DNA from: Methylosinus sporium
Lineage (GTDB): Bacteria > Pseudomonadota > Alphaproteobacteria > Rhizobiales > Beijerinckiaceae
Assembly: GCF_003113265.1 (NCBI RefSeq)
Contig: NZ_PUIV01000012.1
Coordinates: 1-64,000, forward strand
Direction: 5' to 3'
DNA length: 64,000 bases
The notes beneath the pieces are model-generated. The model made no database searches. It saw nothing but the letters and a program-made list of their open reading frames with translations, and was not told where the DNA came from. Both the position numbers and the translations under genes were made by a program. This document shows, piece by piece, positions 37,057 to 48,589 of this stretch (its first letter is position 1; the number at the start of each line of letters is the position of its first letter).

Positions 37057-37920
37057 TCACTCCATATGGCCGCCCCAGTTGCCCCACACATAGATGGAGG
37101 CGAACAGGAACAGCCAGACGACGTCGACGAAATGCCAATACCACGCGGCGAACTCGAAGCCGAGATGCTGCTCCGGCTTGAACTGGCCGGCATAGGCGCG
37201 CGCGAGGCAGACGATCAGGAAGATGGAGCCCACGATCACATGGAAGCCGTGAAAGCCGGTCGCCATGAAGAAGCTCGCGCCATAGATGGAGCCTTTGAAG
37301 GCGAAAGGCGCATGGGCGTATTCATAGGCCTGGACGCAGGTGAAGATCAGGCCGAGCGCGATAGTGGCGATGAGGCCCTTTTTCAGCTTGTCGCGATCAT
37401 TGTGCAGCAGGCCGTGATGCGCATAGGTGAGCGTCGCGCCCGAAGTGAGCAGGATCACCGTGTTGAGCAGCGGCAGATGCCAGGGATTGAGCACTTCGAT
37501 CCCATGCGGCGGCCACACGCCCTGAAACAGCTCGGTACGAGCGAATTGCTGCGGATCGGCCGGAAAGATCGCCGAATTGAAAAAAGCCCAGAACCAGGCG
37601 ACGAAGAACATCACCTCGGAGAGGATGAAGAGAATGACGCCATAGCGATGATGCAGCTGCACGACCGCCGTGTGGTGGCCCTCGTGCTCCGCCTCGCGGA
37701 TGATGTCGCTCCACCAGGACCACATTGTGAAGAGAATGGCGGCGAAGCCCGCGCTGAACAGAACCGGGCCGCCGATCTTGACGCCCAGCAGCGGCAGGCC
37801 CTTCATCCAATAAATGGCGCCGATCGCGGTGAACAATGCGGCGAGCGAGCCGACGAGCGGCCACGGGCTCGGATCGACGAGATGGTAATCGTGATTTGGT
37901 TTCGCGTGTCCGTCCGACAT
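37057..37920 (-). CDS. ctaE: Cytochrome c oxidase subunit III
   Basis: Seven-helix membrane subunit of the aa3-type oxidase, 287 residues. It lacks redox centres but stabilises subunit I and its proton supply. Diagnostic stretches: HHRYGVILFILSEVMFFVAWFWAFF, TGFHGFHVIVGSIFL and WYWHFVDVVWLFLF. ATG 37920 gives the usual MSDGHAKPNHDYHLVDPSPWP type start. Part of the leftward ctaC-ctaD-ctaB-coxF-ctaG-ctaE operon. Confidence 0.97.
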   Translation of the reverse strand: MSDGHAKPNHDYHLVDPSPWPLVGSLAALFTAIGAIYWMKGLPLLGVKIGGPVLFSAGFAAILFTMWSWWSDIIREAEHEGHHTAVVQLHHRYGVILFILSEVMFFVAWFWAFFNSAIFPADPQQFARTELFQGVWPPHGIEVLNPWHLPLLNTVILLTSGATLTYAHHGLLHNDRDKLKKGLIATIALGLIFTCVQAYEYAHAPFAFKGSIYGASFFMATGFHGFHVIVGSIFLIVCLARAYAGQFKPEQHLGFEFAAWYWHFVDVVWLFLFASIYVWGNWGGHME

Positions 37921-38029
37921 TTCATTTTCCTCGAGATTTCGCCGGCCGGGCCGGTCTCGTTCACTAAGGCTCCATTCGCTCGGGATGGTTCGCCCCGCCG
38001 CGGACGCCCCCCGTCGCATTCTTTTTCCA

Positions 38030-38629
38030 TCACGTCTTCGGCTTCGCGCCCTCTCCGCTCGCCGCCTCCTTGGGCTTCGCTTCCTTTGCCTTTTTGGAGG
38101 AGAAGAAGGAATAGGACAGGGTGATTTCCTCGACGCGGCTCATCGTCTCGTCGGATTCGAGCGCCGGATCGAGGAAGAACACCACCGGCCATTCGGCGCT
38201 CTCATGCGGCGCGAGCTTCTGCTCCGAGAAGCAGAAGCAGGCGAGCTTGTCGAAATAGGCGCCGGCCTGGTCCGGACTGACATTGTAGGCGGCGACGCCG
38301 CTCGTCTCCTGATCGGAGAGATTGACGACCTTGTAATAGATGGTCGCGGTCTCGCCGGTGCGCACCACGATGCGGGGCGTCTCCGGCTCGAAGCGCCAGG
38401 GCAGATCGCGCGCGACATTGGCGTCGAAGCGCACGCCGATGCGGCGCTCGCCGGGCTTGGCCGGCGCGACCTTGGCGACCTGCGTCGTGCCGCCGAAGCC
38501 GGTCGCCGAGCAGAAGGCGCGATAGAGCGGAACCGAGGCGAAGGACAGGATCAGCATGGCCACGGAGCCGCCGATCAGCAGCCAGGCGCCCCTGCCGGCG
38601 TGGCTTTTCTCTTTGCGATCCGCGCCCAT
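38030..38629 (-). CDS. ctaG: Cytochrome c oxidase assembly protein CtaG (Cox11)
   Basis: Copper chaperone of 199 residues that delivers CuB to subunit I. One N-terminal membrane helix (about 15-37), then a periplasmic immunoglobulin-like domain with the copper motif CFCF at residues 131-134 and a third conserved cysteine at about 40 after the helix. The C-terminal tail is Lys/Glu/Ala rich. ATG 38629 is preferred to the GTG one codon before it. Confidence 0.95.
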   Translation of the reverse strand: MGADRKEKSHAGRGAWLLIGGSVAMLILSFASVPLYRAFCSATGFGGTTQVAKVAPAKPGERRIGVRFDANVARDLPWRFEPETPRIVVRTGETATIYYKVVNLSDQETSGVAAYNVSPDQAGAYFDKLACFCFSEQKLAPHESAEWPVVFFLDPALESDETMSRVEEITLSYSFFSSKKAKEAKPKEAASGEGAKPKT

Positions 38630-38636
38630 CACGACC

Positions 38637-38819
38637 TCACTCGGCCCGTGGCACGACGTTGCCGCCGAGCTTCACTATGGTGACGAAATAGAAGAGCGCC
38701 ACGAACAGCGCGACGGCGACGCCGATCGCAATGTTGCGGGCGCGGCGGCTCTTCGCCTGCTCCGGCGTGAGGACAACGCCCTCTCGCCGCTCAGTGTCCT
38801 CATGTCGGCCGATCGTCAT
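38637..38819 (-). CDS. CoxF-like small oxidase assembly protein, 60 residues
   Basis: Short protein with one membrane helix (RNIAIGVAVALFVALFYFVTIV) and an N-terminal cytoplasmic part containing VVLTPEQAKSRRAR. A protein of this size and design is commonly encoded between ctaB and ctaG in alphaproteobacteria and is called CoxF; its role in oxidase assembly is not well defined. It lies 12 bp after ctaB and just ahead of ctaG. Confidence 0.85.
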   Translation of the reverse strand: MTIGRHEDTERREGVVLTPEQAKSRRARNIAIGVAVALFVALFYFVTIVKLGGNVVPRAE

Positions 38820-38831
38820 GCGCTCCTCCGC

Positions 38832-39770
38832 TCAAGCGAGCCAGGACGAGAGGGCGAGAAGCCTCTCGATCACCAGAACCATGAACAACAGCGTCAAATA
38901 GACGATGGAGAAGAAGAAGAGGCGCATCGCCGCGCGGCGCGCCTTGTCGCCCTCGCGGCGCAGATAGACCTCCACCGCGCAGGCGACCAGCGCCGCGCCC
39001 AGCAGCAGCGCGACGGCGCCATAGACCGGCGAGGCGAAGCCGAGCAGATAGGGCGCGACGCCGATGGGCGCGAGAAGGATGGAATAGACGAGAATCTCGA
39101 GGCGGGTGCGCGTCTCGCCATGCACGTTGGGAAGCATGGGGATGCCGGCGGCGCCATATTCCGCGCGCTTGACCAGCGCCAGCGCCCAGAAATGCGGCGG
39201 CGTCCACATGAAGATAAGGCCGAAGAGAATGACGCTGGAGAGATCGACGGCGCCGGTCGCCGCGGCGAAGCCGACGACGGGCGGCAGCGCGCCGGCCGCG
39301 CCGCCGATGACGATGTTCATCGGCGTCGTGCGCTTCAGCCACATCGTATAGACGACGACATAGAAGAAGATGGTGAAGGCGAGCAGACCGGCGGCCAGCC
39401 AATTGGCGACCAGGCCGAGCGTGAACACCGCCATTATGGAGAGGAAGAGGCCGAAGGCGAGCGCCTCCTCGCGGCCGAGCCGGCCGGCGGGAATGGGACG
39501 GCCGCGCGTGCGCGTCATCAGCCGGTCGATATCGGCGTCATACCACATGTTGAGCGCGCCCGACGCGCCCGCGCCGACGGCTATGGCCAGCAGCGAGGCG
39601 AAGGCGAGGAAAGGATGCGGCGCGACAGGAGCCAGCAGAATGCCGGCGAGCGCCGTGAACACGACGAGCGACATCACGCGCGGCTTCAGCAGGGCGAAAT
39701 AATCGCCAGGGGCGGCGACAGGCGCGCGCGGGGCCGAAGCTTCGTCGATGATGAAGGAGGCGTCGCTCAT
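38832..39770 (-). CDS. ctaB: Protoheme IX farnesyltransferase (heme O synthase)
   Basis: UbiA-family membrane enzyme of 312 residues that adds a farnesyl group to heme b to make heme O, the precursor of heme a for the oxidase. Two Asp-rich motifs are intact: [19 protein letters not shown] and the later loop around [11 protein letters not shown]. About nine membrane helices. [16 protein letters not shown] is the usual start of helix one. ATG 39770 chosen by homology. Heme a synthase (CtaA) is not in the window. Confidence 0.96.
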   Translation of the reverse strand: MSDASFIIDEASAPRAPVAAPGDYFALLKPRVMSLVVFTALAGILLAPVAPHPFLAFASLLAIAVGAGASGALNMWYDADIDRLMTRTRGRPIPAGRLGREEALAFGLFLSIMAVFTLGLVANWLAAGLLAFTIFFYVVVYTMWLKRTTPMNIVIGGAAGALPPVVGFAAATGAVDLSSVILFGLIFMWTPPHFWALALVKRAEYGAAGIPMLPNVHGETRTRLEILVYSILLAPIGVAPYLLGFASPVYGAVALLLGAALVACAVEVYLRREGDKARRAAMRLFFFSIVYLTLLFMVLVIERLLALSSWLA

Positions 39771-39915
39771 GCTCTCACTCTTTTTATCGGCGATCGTTCT
39801 CGATCTTTCGACGATCGTCGTCGCTCGTCCGAGGGTCTCGCGGGGCGTCCGTCCCGGGAGAAGAGCCGGATCGCTCCGGCCGCGACAGCTCAGCGCCGCG
39901 GCCGGAGGAATTGCC

Positions 39916-42535
<2,620 letters not shown>

Positions 42536-42881
42536 GAAGATCGCCTCTCGGACCTCAGGAACAAGGTCGTTATGATTTTGTTATCCGGTTGTTTTGATCG
42601 AGCCGAACCCGCCACAAATCCAGCCCGTCAGGTATTCCCACGCGGGTTCAACCACAAACGGCTGCGCCGCGCAATCGCTGCGGCGCCACACTGTGCCTGA
42701 CAAAAAGTCGCGCCATCGCGCCCTGCGCAAAAATGCGGCGTCGGCGCCCTTCCGCTTGACAGCGGGCGGCCATTTGCTACGCAGAGCTTCACCCTCGTAA
42801 CTTTTTCGTAACGCCCCGTTTCGGCCCGCTTTTGATCCTAAGGGCCATTGGAATCCGCAGCGAAAGAAACATGGAGCGAAA
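42536..42881. other. 346-bp divergent region between ctaC and ialB
   Basis: The region must hold the promoter of the oxidase operon (leftward) and of ialB (rightward). The ialB side has a clear TTGACA (42756-42761). On the ctaC side the AT-rich stretch 42570-42600 (TTATGATTTTGTTATCCGG) lies 35-65 bases before the ctaC start, but I cannot assign a box. Two direct CGTAAC copies occur at about 42795-42812. No leader RNA recognised. Confidence 0.5.
42756..42783 (+). promoter_or_regulatory. Candidate promoter of ialB
   Basis: TTGACA at 42756-42761 is followed after 16 bases by TACGCA, a -35 box with full match and a weak -10, as is common in alphaproteobacteria. The start would lie about 90 bases upstream of the ialB ATG. 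Confidence 0.4.
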
Positions 42882-43415
42882 ATGAGGCCGCACGCCGCCG
42901 TTCTCCGGCTCGCGAGGTTGCGACATGTGGTCGCGGGGCTGTTTTTCGCAATCGCAGCATGGGGGGCCGCGTCGCCCGCCGCCGCGCAAGGCGCGGTGAA
43001 GTCCAAATATGGCGATTGGGAGATTCGCTGCGAGACGCCGGCCGGCGCCGCCGCCGAGCAATGCGCTTTGATTCAGAGCGTGGCGGCGGAGGACAAGGCC
43101 AATGTCAATCTCGTCGTCGTCGTGCTGAAGACCAGCGACGGCAAGAGCCGGCTGCTGCGCGTCATCGCGCCGCTGAATGTCTTGCTGATCAAAGGCCTCG
43201 GCCTCACCATCGACAAGACGCGCATCGGCGACACCGGCTTCGTGCGCTGCCTGCCCTCCGGCTGCGTCGCCGATGTGGTGATGGACGATGCGCTCGTCGA
43301 TCAGCTCAAGAACGGAAAAACGGCGACTTTCGTCATTTATCTCACGCCCGACGAAGGCGTCGGCCTGCCGCTGTCGCTGGCCGGCTTCAAGGAGGGATTC
43401 GCCAAACTGCCGTGA
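42882..43415 (+). CDS. Invasion-associated locus B (IalB) family protein
   Basis: Exported protein of 177 residues with a signal peptide (to about residue 36, ending PAAAQG) and the IalB-type domain: YGDWEIRCETP, CALIQSV, VLLIKGLGLTIDKTRIG, RCLPSGCVADVVMDD. Two cysteine pairs could form disulfides. Named from Bartonella, but common in harmless alphaproteobacteria, where the role is unknown; it does not imply pathogenicity. It begins a rightward unit followed by another exported protein. Confidence 0.9.
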   Translation: MRPHAAVLRLARLRHVVAGLFFAIAAWGAASPAAAQGAVKSKYGDWEIRCETPAGAAAEQCALIQSVAAEDKANVNLVVVVLKTSDGKSRLLRVIAPLNVLLIKGLGLTIDKTRIGDTGFVRCLPSGCVADVVMDDALVDQLKNGKTATFVIYLTPDEGVGLPLSLAGFKEGFAKLP

Positions 43416-43454
43416 TGGCGGTAAGGCGTGCGCCTCGGATGACGCACCGAATCC

Positions 43455-43495
43455 GCTCCCTCTCCCGCGCAGCGGGGGAGGTTGGGGAGGGGCGG
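43455..43495. repeat. CTCTCCCGC palindrome
   Basis: CTCCCTCTCCCGCGCAGCGGGGGAGG forms a hairpin and is followed by TTGGGGAGGGGCGG. It is the same type as 1127-1250 and lies between ialB and the next exported-protein gene, leaving just 22 bp to the following ATG. Confidence 0.65.
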
Positions 43496-43517
43496 CGGAG
43501 CAAAGGGTGAAAGGCCG

Positions 43518-44165
43518 ATGGACACGGGACGGATGATGCGGCGCTATTTCGCGATTCTCTCGATTTCCGCGCTGATGGCGAGCGGCGCCCGCGCTTTCGA
43601 CTTCCCAAACCCTCTCTCCGTCTTCGGCGGCGGCGAGAAGGAGCCGCAAAAATCCGATCGGCCCGCGCAGGCCGCGCCGGGCGCGGCGATCGACTGCCCC
43701 GAGATTCTCGTCGACACCGGCGCCGCCACGCTGCGCGTTCCGCCGGGGGCGGATAATTCCTCGGTGCGCTATCAGCTCTCGCTGTCGCATCTCGCGCGCG
43801 AATGCTCGGTTTCCGGCGATCAGATTCTGATCAAGGTCGGCGTCGAGGGCGCGGCCGTGCTCGGCCCCGCCGGCCAGCCTGGATCTTTCTCGGGCACGCT
43901 GAAAATCGCCGCGCGGCGGCAGAAGGACGAATCGATCCTCGCCTCCAAGAGCTATCACGTCACCGCGAGCGTGCCCGCGGGCGCCGCGCGCGGCGAGTTC
44001 CGCGTGATCTCGGAGCCTTTGTCGGTGCCCTATCTCGGCGCGCAAGCGGCCGATGATTACGAGATTCTCGTGGGCTTCGAAGGCGGCGCCGCCGACCGCG
44101 CCGCGCCCGCGCAAAAGCGCCGCAAGCGCCAAGCTCGCACGCCTACAGAAGCTTCCCCGGATTGA
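43518..44165 (+). CDS. Exported hypothetical protein, 215 residues
   Basis: Signal peptide MDTGRMMRRYFAILSISALM..GARA, then a Pro/Lys-rich stretch and a beta-rich domain with CPEILVDTGAATLRVPPGAD, LSLSHLARECSVSGDQI and VGVEGAAVLGPAGQPG. One cysteine pair. I recall similar conserved proteins of unknown function in Hyphomicrobiales but cannot name them. The C terminus is basic (KRRKRQAR). Its last 23 bases overlap the end of the convergent FAD-oxidase gene, so the two transcripts are antisense there. Confidence 0.75.
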   Translation: MDTGRMMRRYFAILSISALMASGARAFDFPNPLSVFGGGEKEPQKSDRPAQAAPGAAIDCPEILVDTGAATLRVPPGADNSSVRYQLSLSHLARECSVSGDQILIKVGVEGAAVLGPAGQPGSFSGTLKIAARRQKDESILASKSYHVTASVPAGAARGEFRVISEPLSVPYLGAQAADDYEILVGFEGGAADRAAPAQKRRKRQARTPTEASPD

Positions 44166-45573
44166 GGATGCCCTTCGGGTCGAGCGCGGATTTGATCGCG
44201 CGCATCAGCTCGAGCGCCACAGGGTCCTTCACTTTTCGCAAAAGATCGCGCTTGAGCGCGCCGATTCCATGCTCGGCGGAGACCGAGCCCGCATATTTCG
44301 TCACCAGCCCATGGACGAGCGCGTTGATCTCCTCGCGGCGGGCGAGAAAGACGACGCGATCGGCGCCTTCGGGCTGCGAGATGTTGTAGTGAATATTGCC
44401 GTCGCCCATATGGCCGAAGGGCGTCGGCCGCGCGCCCGGCGCATGGACGGCGACGAGGGCGCTCGCCTCCGCGAGAAAATCGGGAATCGACTCGAGCGGC
44501 ACGGAGACGTCATGCTTGATCGAGACGCCCTCGGGCTTTTGCGCCTCCGGCATCGTCTCGCGCAGCTTCCATAGGCCGGCGCGCTGCTCCAGCGTCGCGG
44601 CGAGGGCGGCGTCCTCGGCTATGCCCTGCTCCATCGCCTCGCCGAGCAATTCGGTCAGCTGATCCTCGACGCCGCTCTCGGCGGGCGAGGCCAACTCCAT
44701 CAGCACATACCAGCCATGCGCGCCGGCGAGCGGATCGCGAACCCCGGCGATATGGCGCGTCGTGAATTCGACGCCGATGCGCGGAATCAGCTCGAAGGCG
44801 ACCAGCGCCGAGCCGGCGCGCGCCTTGGCGAGCGTCAGCAGCTTCAAAGCCGCGCGCGGATCGGCAAGGCCGACGAAAGCGGTGGCGCGTGACCTTGGCA
44901 AGGGGAAGAGCTTCAGCGTCGCGGCGGTGATGATTCCGAGCGTTCCCTCCGAGCCGATGAACAAATGGGCGAGGTCATAGCCCGTATTGTCCTTGCGCAG
45001 CTTGGAGAGGCCGGACAGCAGCCGCCCGTCGGCGAGCGCCACCTCGAGCCCGAGCGCGAGATCGCGCGTCGCGCCATAGGCGATCACATGCACGCCGCCG
45101 GCATTGGTGGCGAGATTGCCGCCTATGGTGCAGCTGCCTTCGGCGGCGAGCGAAAGAGGAAAGTAGCGGCCGACGGCTTCCGCGGCGGCCTGGACATTGG
45201 CGAGAATGGCGCCGGCCTCGACCGTCATCGTGTCGGAAGCAGGATCGATCTCGCGAATCTTGTCGAGCTTTTGCAGCGACAGCACGATCTGCGCGCCGCT
45301 TTCGTCGGGCGTCTGGCCGCCGACGAGGCCTGTATTGCCGCCCTGCGGAACGACGCCGACGCCGGCCTCATTGCAGAGGGCGAGAACGGAAGCGACCTCG
45401 CGGGCGCTTCGCGGCTTGACGACGCAAGGAGCGCGTCCGAAGAACGCCTCGCGCGGCTCGCGGAGATAGGCCGCCATATCGCCGGGGTCGACGATGACGC
45501 CGGCGGTTCCCACGATCGTGCTCAGGCGATCGAGCAGCCCCGTGTCATCGCGTCCTTTTTCGACGGCGGTCAG
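44143..45573 (-). CDS. FAD-linked oxidase (D-lactate/glycolate dehydrogenase type), probable CTG start
   Basis: Flavoprotein of 476 residues that should oxidise a 2-hydroxy acid such as D-lactate, D-2-hydroxyglutarate or glycolate. The FAD_binding_4 domain has VVPQGGNTGLVGGQTPDESG and NLATNAGGVHVIAYG; the C-terminal half has HMGDGNIHYNI and SAEHGIGALKRDL. No ATG lies near the expected start. A CTG at 45573 has GAGGTGATC (45578-45586) just upstream, a near-ideal ribosome site, and gives the normal family N terminus LLDRLSTIVG. The alternative GTG at 45513 would drop about 20 homologous residues. Confidence 0.88.
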   Translation of the reverse strand: MTAVEKGRDDTGLLDRLSTIVGTAGVIVDPGDMAAYLREPREAFFGRAPCVVKPRSAREVASVLALCNEAGVGVVPQGGNTGLVGGQTPDESGAQIVLSLQKLDKIREIDPASDTMTVEAGAILANVQAAAEAVGRYFPLSLAAEGSCTIGGNLATNAGGVHVIAYGATRDLALGLEVALADGRLLSGLSKLRKDNTGYDLAHLFIGSEGTLGIITAATLKLFPLPRSRATAFVGLADPRAALKLLTLAKARAGSALVAFELIPRIGVEFTTRHIAGVRDPLAGAHGWYVLMELASPAESGVEDQLTELLGEAMEQGIAEDAALAATLEQRAGLWKLRETMPEAQKPEGVSIKHDVSVPLESIPDFLAEASALVAVHAPGARPTPFGHMGDGNIHYNISQPEGADRVVFLARREEINALVHGLVTKYAGSVSAEHGIGALKRDLLRKVKDPVALELMRAIKSALDPKGILNPGKLL

Positions 45574-45588
45574 CGAAGATCACCTCGA

Positions 45589-45708
45589 TTACCAATGGCG
45601 GCGACGATGCGCTTCATCGCTGCGGCGGACCCGCACGTAAGCGGCGGCGGCGACAGGAAGTCCGCCGAGGATGATACTGCACAATGTTGCGGCGAGAAGC
45701 GCATTCAT
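45589..45708 (-). CDS. Small membrane protein, 39 residues
   Basis: Starts MNALLAATLCSIILGGLPVA, one helix, then a basic tail RVRRSDEAHRRRHW. GGAG stands eight bases before the ATG. Its stop is 16 bases before the CTG start of the FAD oxidase, and the oxidase ribosome site begins two bases after this stop, so the two are probably translated in series. No family recognised. A TTGCCA-18-TAGGAT promoter-like pair lies upstream (45781-45810). Confidence 0.55.
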   Translation of the reverse strand: MNALLAATLCSIILGGLPVAAAAYVRVRRSDEAHRRRHW

Positions 45709-45948
45709 GTGACCATCTCCTTCCAGATTCGAGCCGGCCCCTAGGGGGGGAGCCGGCGCCCACGCTGGACATGGACGCAAATCCTATGCCCAACTCGGCG
45801 GGGCTGGCAAGACAATTCCCCGCTGCGCCGCGAAAGGCTTATTTGAAAATTCGCCTTTGTCACATGAAACGCATCGAGAGAATGTAAGATTTGCGCGACG
45901 TTTCGCCATAAGTAGACCTACGTAGCGGATCGCTCCCCGCCCGCCGCG

Positions 45949-47217
45949 TCAGCGCGACAGCAGCCGCCGGCGCGGCGCCGCTTCCGCCGCGCGCTCGAAG
46001 AGAGCGACCAGCTCGAGATGCGGCGAATGCCGAAATTGATCGATCGGCGTGATGAATTTCGCGGCATAGCCGCCTTTGCTCAGAATTGCGGCGTCGCGGG
46101 CGAAGCTCTGCGGATCGCAGGAGACGGCGACGATGCGGCGCACGGTCGACGCCGCCAGCGCCTGCGCCTGCGCCATGGCGCCGGCGCGGGGCGGATCGAA
46201 GACGACGGCGTCGAAAGCGTTCAGCTCTTGAACATCGAGCGGACGGCGGAAGAGATCGCGCGCCTGCGCCGATATCGGCCGCAGCCCCCGCGCCGTGCGG
46301 GCGGCGCGGTCCAGCGCCTCCACCGCGGCCACATCCGAATCGATCGCCGTCACGCGCGCCTGCGCGGCGAGCCGCAGCGCGAAGGCACCGACGCCGCAGA
46401 AGAGATCGGCCACATTCTTGGCCTTGTCGCCTACGCCCTTCGCGACGAGGCGGGCGATAGCGGCCTCGCCCTCCGCGGTCGCCTGGAGAAAGGCGCCCGG
46501 CGGCGGAAAGACCTGGATATTGCCGATCATCACGCCGGGCGGCAGGCGCAGCGTCACCAGCCGCCCATGATTGGCGAGACGGGCGAGATCGAGGCTTTCG
46601 GCGAGCTCCAGCAGCGCCAGAGTCTCGCGCTCCTCGAGCGCGCCGGCGCCGCGAATGTCGATATCGAGCCCGCCCGTCGCCGCCGTCGCCGCTATGTCGA
46701 GCGGCTTGCCGCGCAAGGCGAGCGCCTGCGCCAGAGCGCGCGCCGCCGCCGGCGCGCCGACGAGGCGCGGCTCGAGCAAGGGGCAGACGTCGATTTCGAC
46801 GAGATCATGCGAGCGCGCGCGCATGAAGCCGACATGCGCAACGCCCCTCTCATAACGAGCATGGAAGGTCACGCGCCGACGCCCGGCGCCATGGGCGTCG
46901 ATCAGCGGTTCGACCGGCCAGTCGAGCCCGGCGTTGCGCAGCGCCGTCTCGGCGAGGCCGCGCTTCCATTGCGCATAGGCGGGCGCGGCCAAGGTCTGCA
47001 CGGCGCAGCCGCCGCAAACGCCGTAATGTGGGCAGAAAGGCTCGATGCGATCCGGCGAGGGCTCGAGAATATCGACGACACGGGCGCGCTCGCCCTCCAC
47101 CTCGGCGAGGACGGTCTCGCCGGGCAAAGCGAAAGCGGCGAAGACGAGCCCCTCCTCCATGCGGGCGACGCCCTCGCCCTTATGGCCGAGACGTTCGATG
47201 GTCAATCTTTGCAACAT
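45949..47217 (-). CDS. RNA methyltransferase of the RumA/TrmA family
   Basis: Enzyme of 422 residues that methylates uracil-5 in rRNA or tRNA using SAM. N-terminal TRAM-like domain (LTIERLGHKGEGVARME), a cysteine cluster CPHYGVCGGC that would hold an iron-sulfur cluster (with a later cysteine in VCPLL), SAM motif DLFCGVGAFALRLA, and the catalytic region VFDPPRAGA and SCDPQSFARD. This is the RlmC/RlmD type of the family; which uridine is modified cannot be told. It overlaps tlyA by 16 bases and closes the ECF operon. Confidence 0.92.
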   Translation of the reverse strand: MLQRLTIERLGHKGEGVARMEEGLVFAAFALPGETVLAEVEGERARVVDILEPSPDRIEPFCPHYGVCGGCAVQTLAAPAYAQWKRGLAETALRNAGLDWPVEPLIDAHGAGRRRVTFHARYERGVAHVGFMRARSHDLVEIDVCPLLEPRLVGAPAAARALAQALALRGKPLDIAATAATGGLDIDIRGAGALEERETLALLELAESLDLARLANHGRLVTLRLPPGVMIGNIQVFPPPGAFLQATAEGEAAIARLVAKGVGDKAKNVADLFCGVGAFALRLAAQARVTAIDSDVAAVEALDRAARTARGLRPISAQARDLFRRPLDVQELNAFDAVVFDPPRAGAMAQAQALAASTVRRIVAVSCDPQSFARDAAILSKGGYAAKFITPIDQFRHSPHLELVALFERAAEAAPRRRLLSR

Positions 47218-47957
47218 CCGTCCCGCCGCGCATGGAGGAGAAATTCGCGATTGCCGTCGCCGCCCTCGATCGGCGAGGCGATGACGCCGAGCACACGCCA
47301 GGCCAATGTCTCGACCTCCGCGGAAATGCGCGCGCAGACTTGCGCATGAATGGCCTCGTCGCGCACGACGCCCTTCTTTGCCGCCTTGCGGCCGGCCTCG
47401 AATTGCGGCTTGACCAGAGCGAGCAGCTCCGCGCCGCCGGCCGCGAGCGGCAGCACCGGAGGCAGCACCAGCGCCAGCGAGATGAAGCTGGCGTCGATCA
47501 CGATCAGCGACGGCGCCTCGGCCAGATGCTCCCGCGTCAGAGCGCGCGCATCCTGTCCCTCCAGCGAGGTGACGCGCGCATCGGCGCGCAATCTCTCGTG
47601 CAATTGATCATGGCCGACGTCCACCGCGACGACATGGCGCGCGCCGGCGCGCAGCAGCGCGTCGGTGAAGCCGCCGGTCGAAGCGCCGACATCGAGGCAA
47701 TAGCGATCCTGCGCATGGACGCCGAAAGCCGCGAGCGCATGGGCGAGCTTGACGCCGCCACGGGAGACGTAAGGGTGCGGCGCCCGCGCCACGATCTCGG
47801 CGTCCGGCGGAACGAGCTGCGACGGCTTGGCGATTTTGCGGCCTCCCACCTCGACGAGGCCCGCGAGGATCGCCTCCTGCGCCTTGGCGCGGCTCTCGAA
47901 AAAGCCGCGCTCGCACAGCGCCACATCGACGCGAAGCGGCTCGCTCGCGCTCACCAT
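47202..47957 (-). CDS. tlyA: TlyA family rRNA methyltransferase/putative hemolysin
   Basis: Protein of 251 residues: S4 RNA-binding domain (RVDVALCERGFFESRAKAQEAI) followed by an FtsJ-like methyltransferase domain with DVGASTGGFTDALLRAGA and VIDASFISL. TlyA methylates 16S and 23S rRNA 2-prime-O positions in mycobacteria; the hemolysin label is historical. ATG 47957 overlaps the nrsF stop by seven bases. In the same operon as an ECF sigma pair, so it may be stress-induced. Confidence 0.92.
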   Translation of the reverse strand: MVSASEPLRVDVALCERGFFESRAKAQEAILAGLVEVGGRKIAKPSQLVPPDAEIVARAPHPYVSRGGVKLAHALAAFGVHAQDRYCLDVGASTGGFTDALLRAGARHVVAVDVGHDQLHERLRADARVTSLEGQDARALTREHLAEAPSLIVIDASFISLALVLPPVLPLAAGGAELLALVKPQFEAGRKAAKKGVVRDEAIHAQVCARISAEVETLAWRVLGVIASPIEGGDGNREFLLHARRDGCCKD

Positions 47958-48589
47958 CGCAACAATCGCGCGCCGAGCGCCGAGCCGGCGAGCGCGACGA
48001 AGCCGACCGCCAGCGAATACCACACGGCGACGAAGAGCGGGCTGTCGTCCGTGCAATGGGCCGCGTAGAAGCTCGCCGCCAGCGCGCCGGCGACGAGGCC
48101 GGCCACCGCGCCGGCCAGCGCCGGCCGGCTGGGCGCGCCGCGCCGCAAGGCGAAGAGGAGAATGGCGAGCGGGCCCGCCGCGATGAGCGGGATCGCCATC
48201 AGGCAGATGGCGGCGTTGTGTCCGACGAGCCGCGCGTCCCAACTCTCCGCCGGCGCGGCGACGAGCTCGAGCGCCACGGCGACGCCGAGAGCGGCGAGCG
48301 CGAGCAGAGGCGCGAAGCGCCACGCGCCGGCCTCGACACCCGGCGCGGCGAGCCGCCGCAACAGGCCGCCGGCGGTCGCCAGCAAAGTGAGCGTCACCGC
48401 GAATTTCGCCAAAAAGCGCGGCTCGTGGACGGCGGCGCCGATGTCCGGCCGGACGCCGATGAAAGCGACGAACAGCAGCGCCGCGACGAGCCCCGCCGCC
48501 GCGAGCGACGACGCGAAAATCTGCGCGAAGCGAAAACGCGACGGCGCATGGTCCGCGACCAGAGCGCCGATCAGCTCTTGCGTTTTCAT
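47951..48589 (-). CDS. nrsF: NrsF-type membrane anti-sigma factor (DUF1109)
   Basis: Integral membrane protein of 212 residues with six hydrophobic segments, fitting NrsF (DUF1109), which holds its partner ECF sigma factor at the membrane until a signal arrives. The short cytoplasmic N terminus (MKTQELIGALVADHAPSR) is where sigma usually binds. Two cysteines in the C-terminal half (AICLMA and HCTDDS) could sense redox or metals, as proposed for such anti-sigmas. It overlaps the sigma gene by ATGA. Confidence 0.88.
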   Translation of the reverse strand: MKTQELIGALVADHAPSRFRFAQIFASSLAAAGLVAALLFVAFIGVRPDIGAAVHEPRFLAKFAVTLTLLATAGGLLRRLAAPGVEAGAWRFAPLLALAALGVAVALELVAAPAESWDARLVGHNAAICLMAIPLIAAGPLAILLFALRRGAPSRPALAGAVAGLVAGALAASFYAAHCTDDSPLFVAVWYSLAVGFVALAGSALGARLLRW

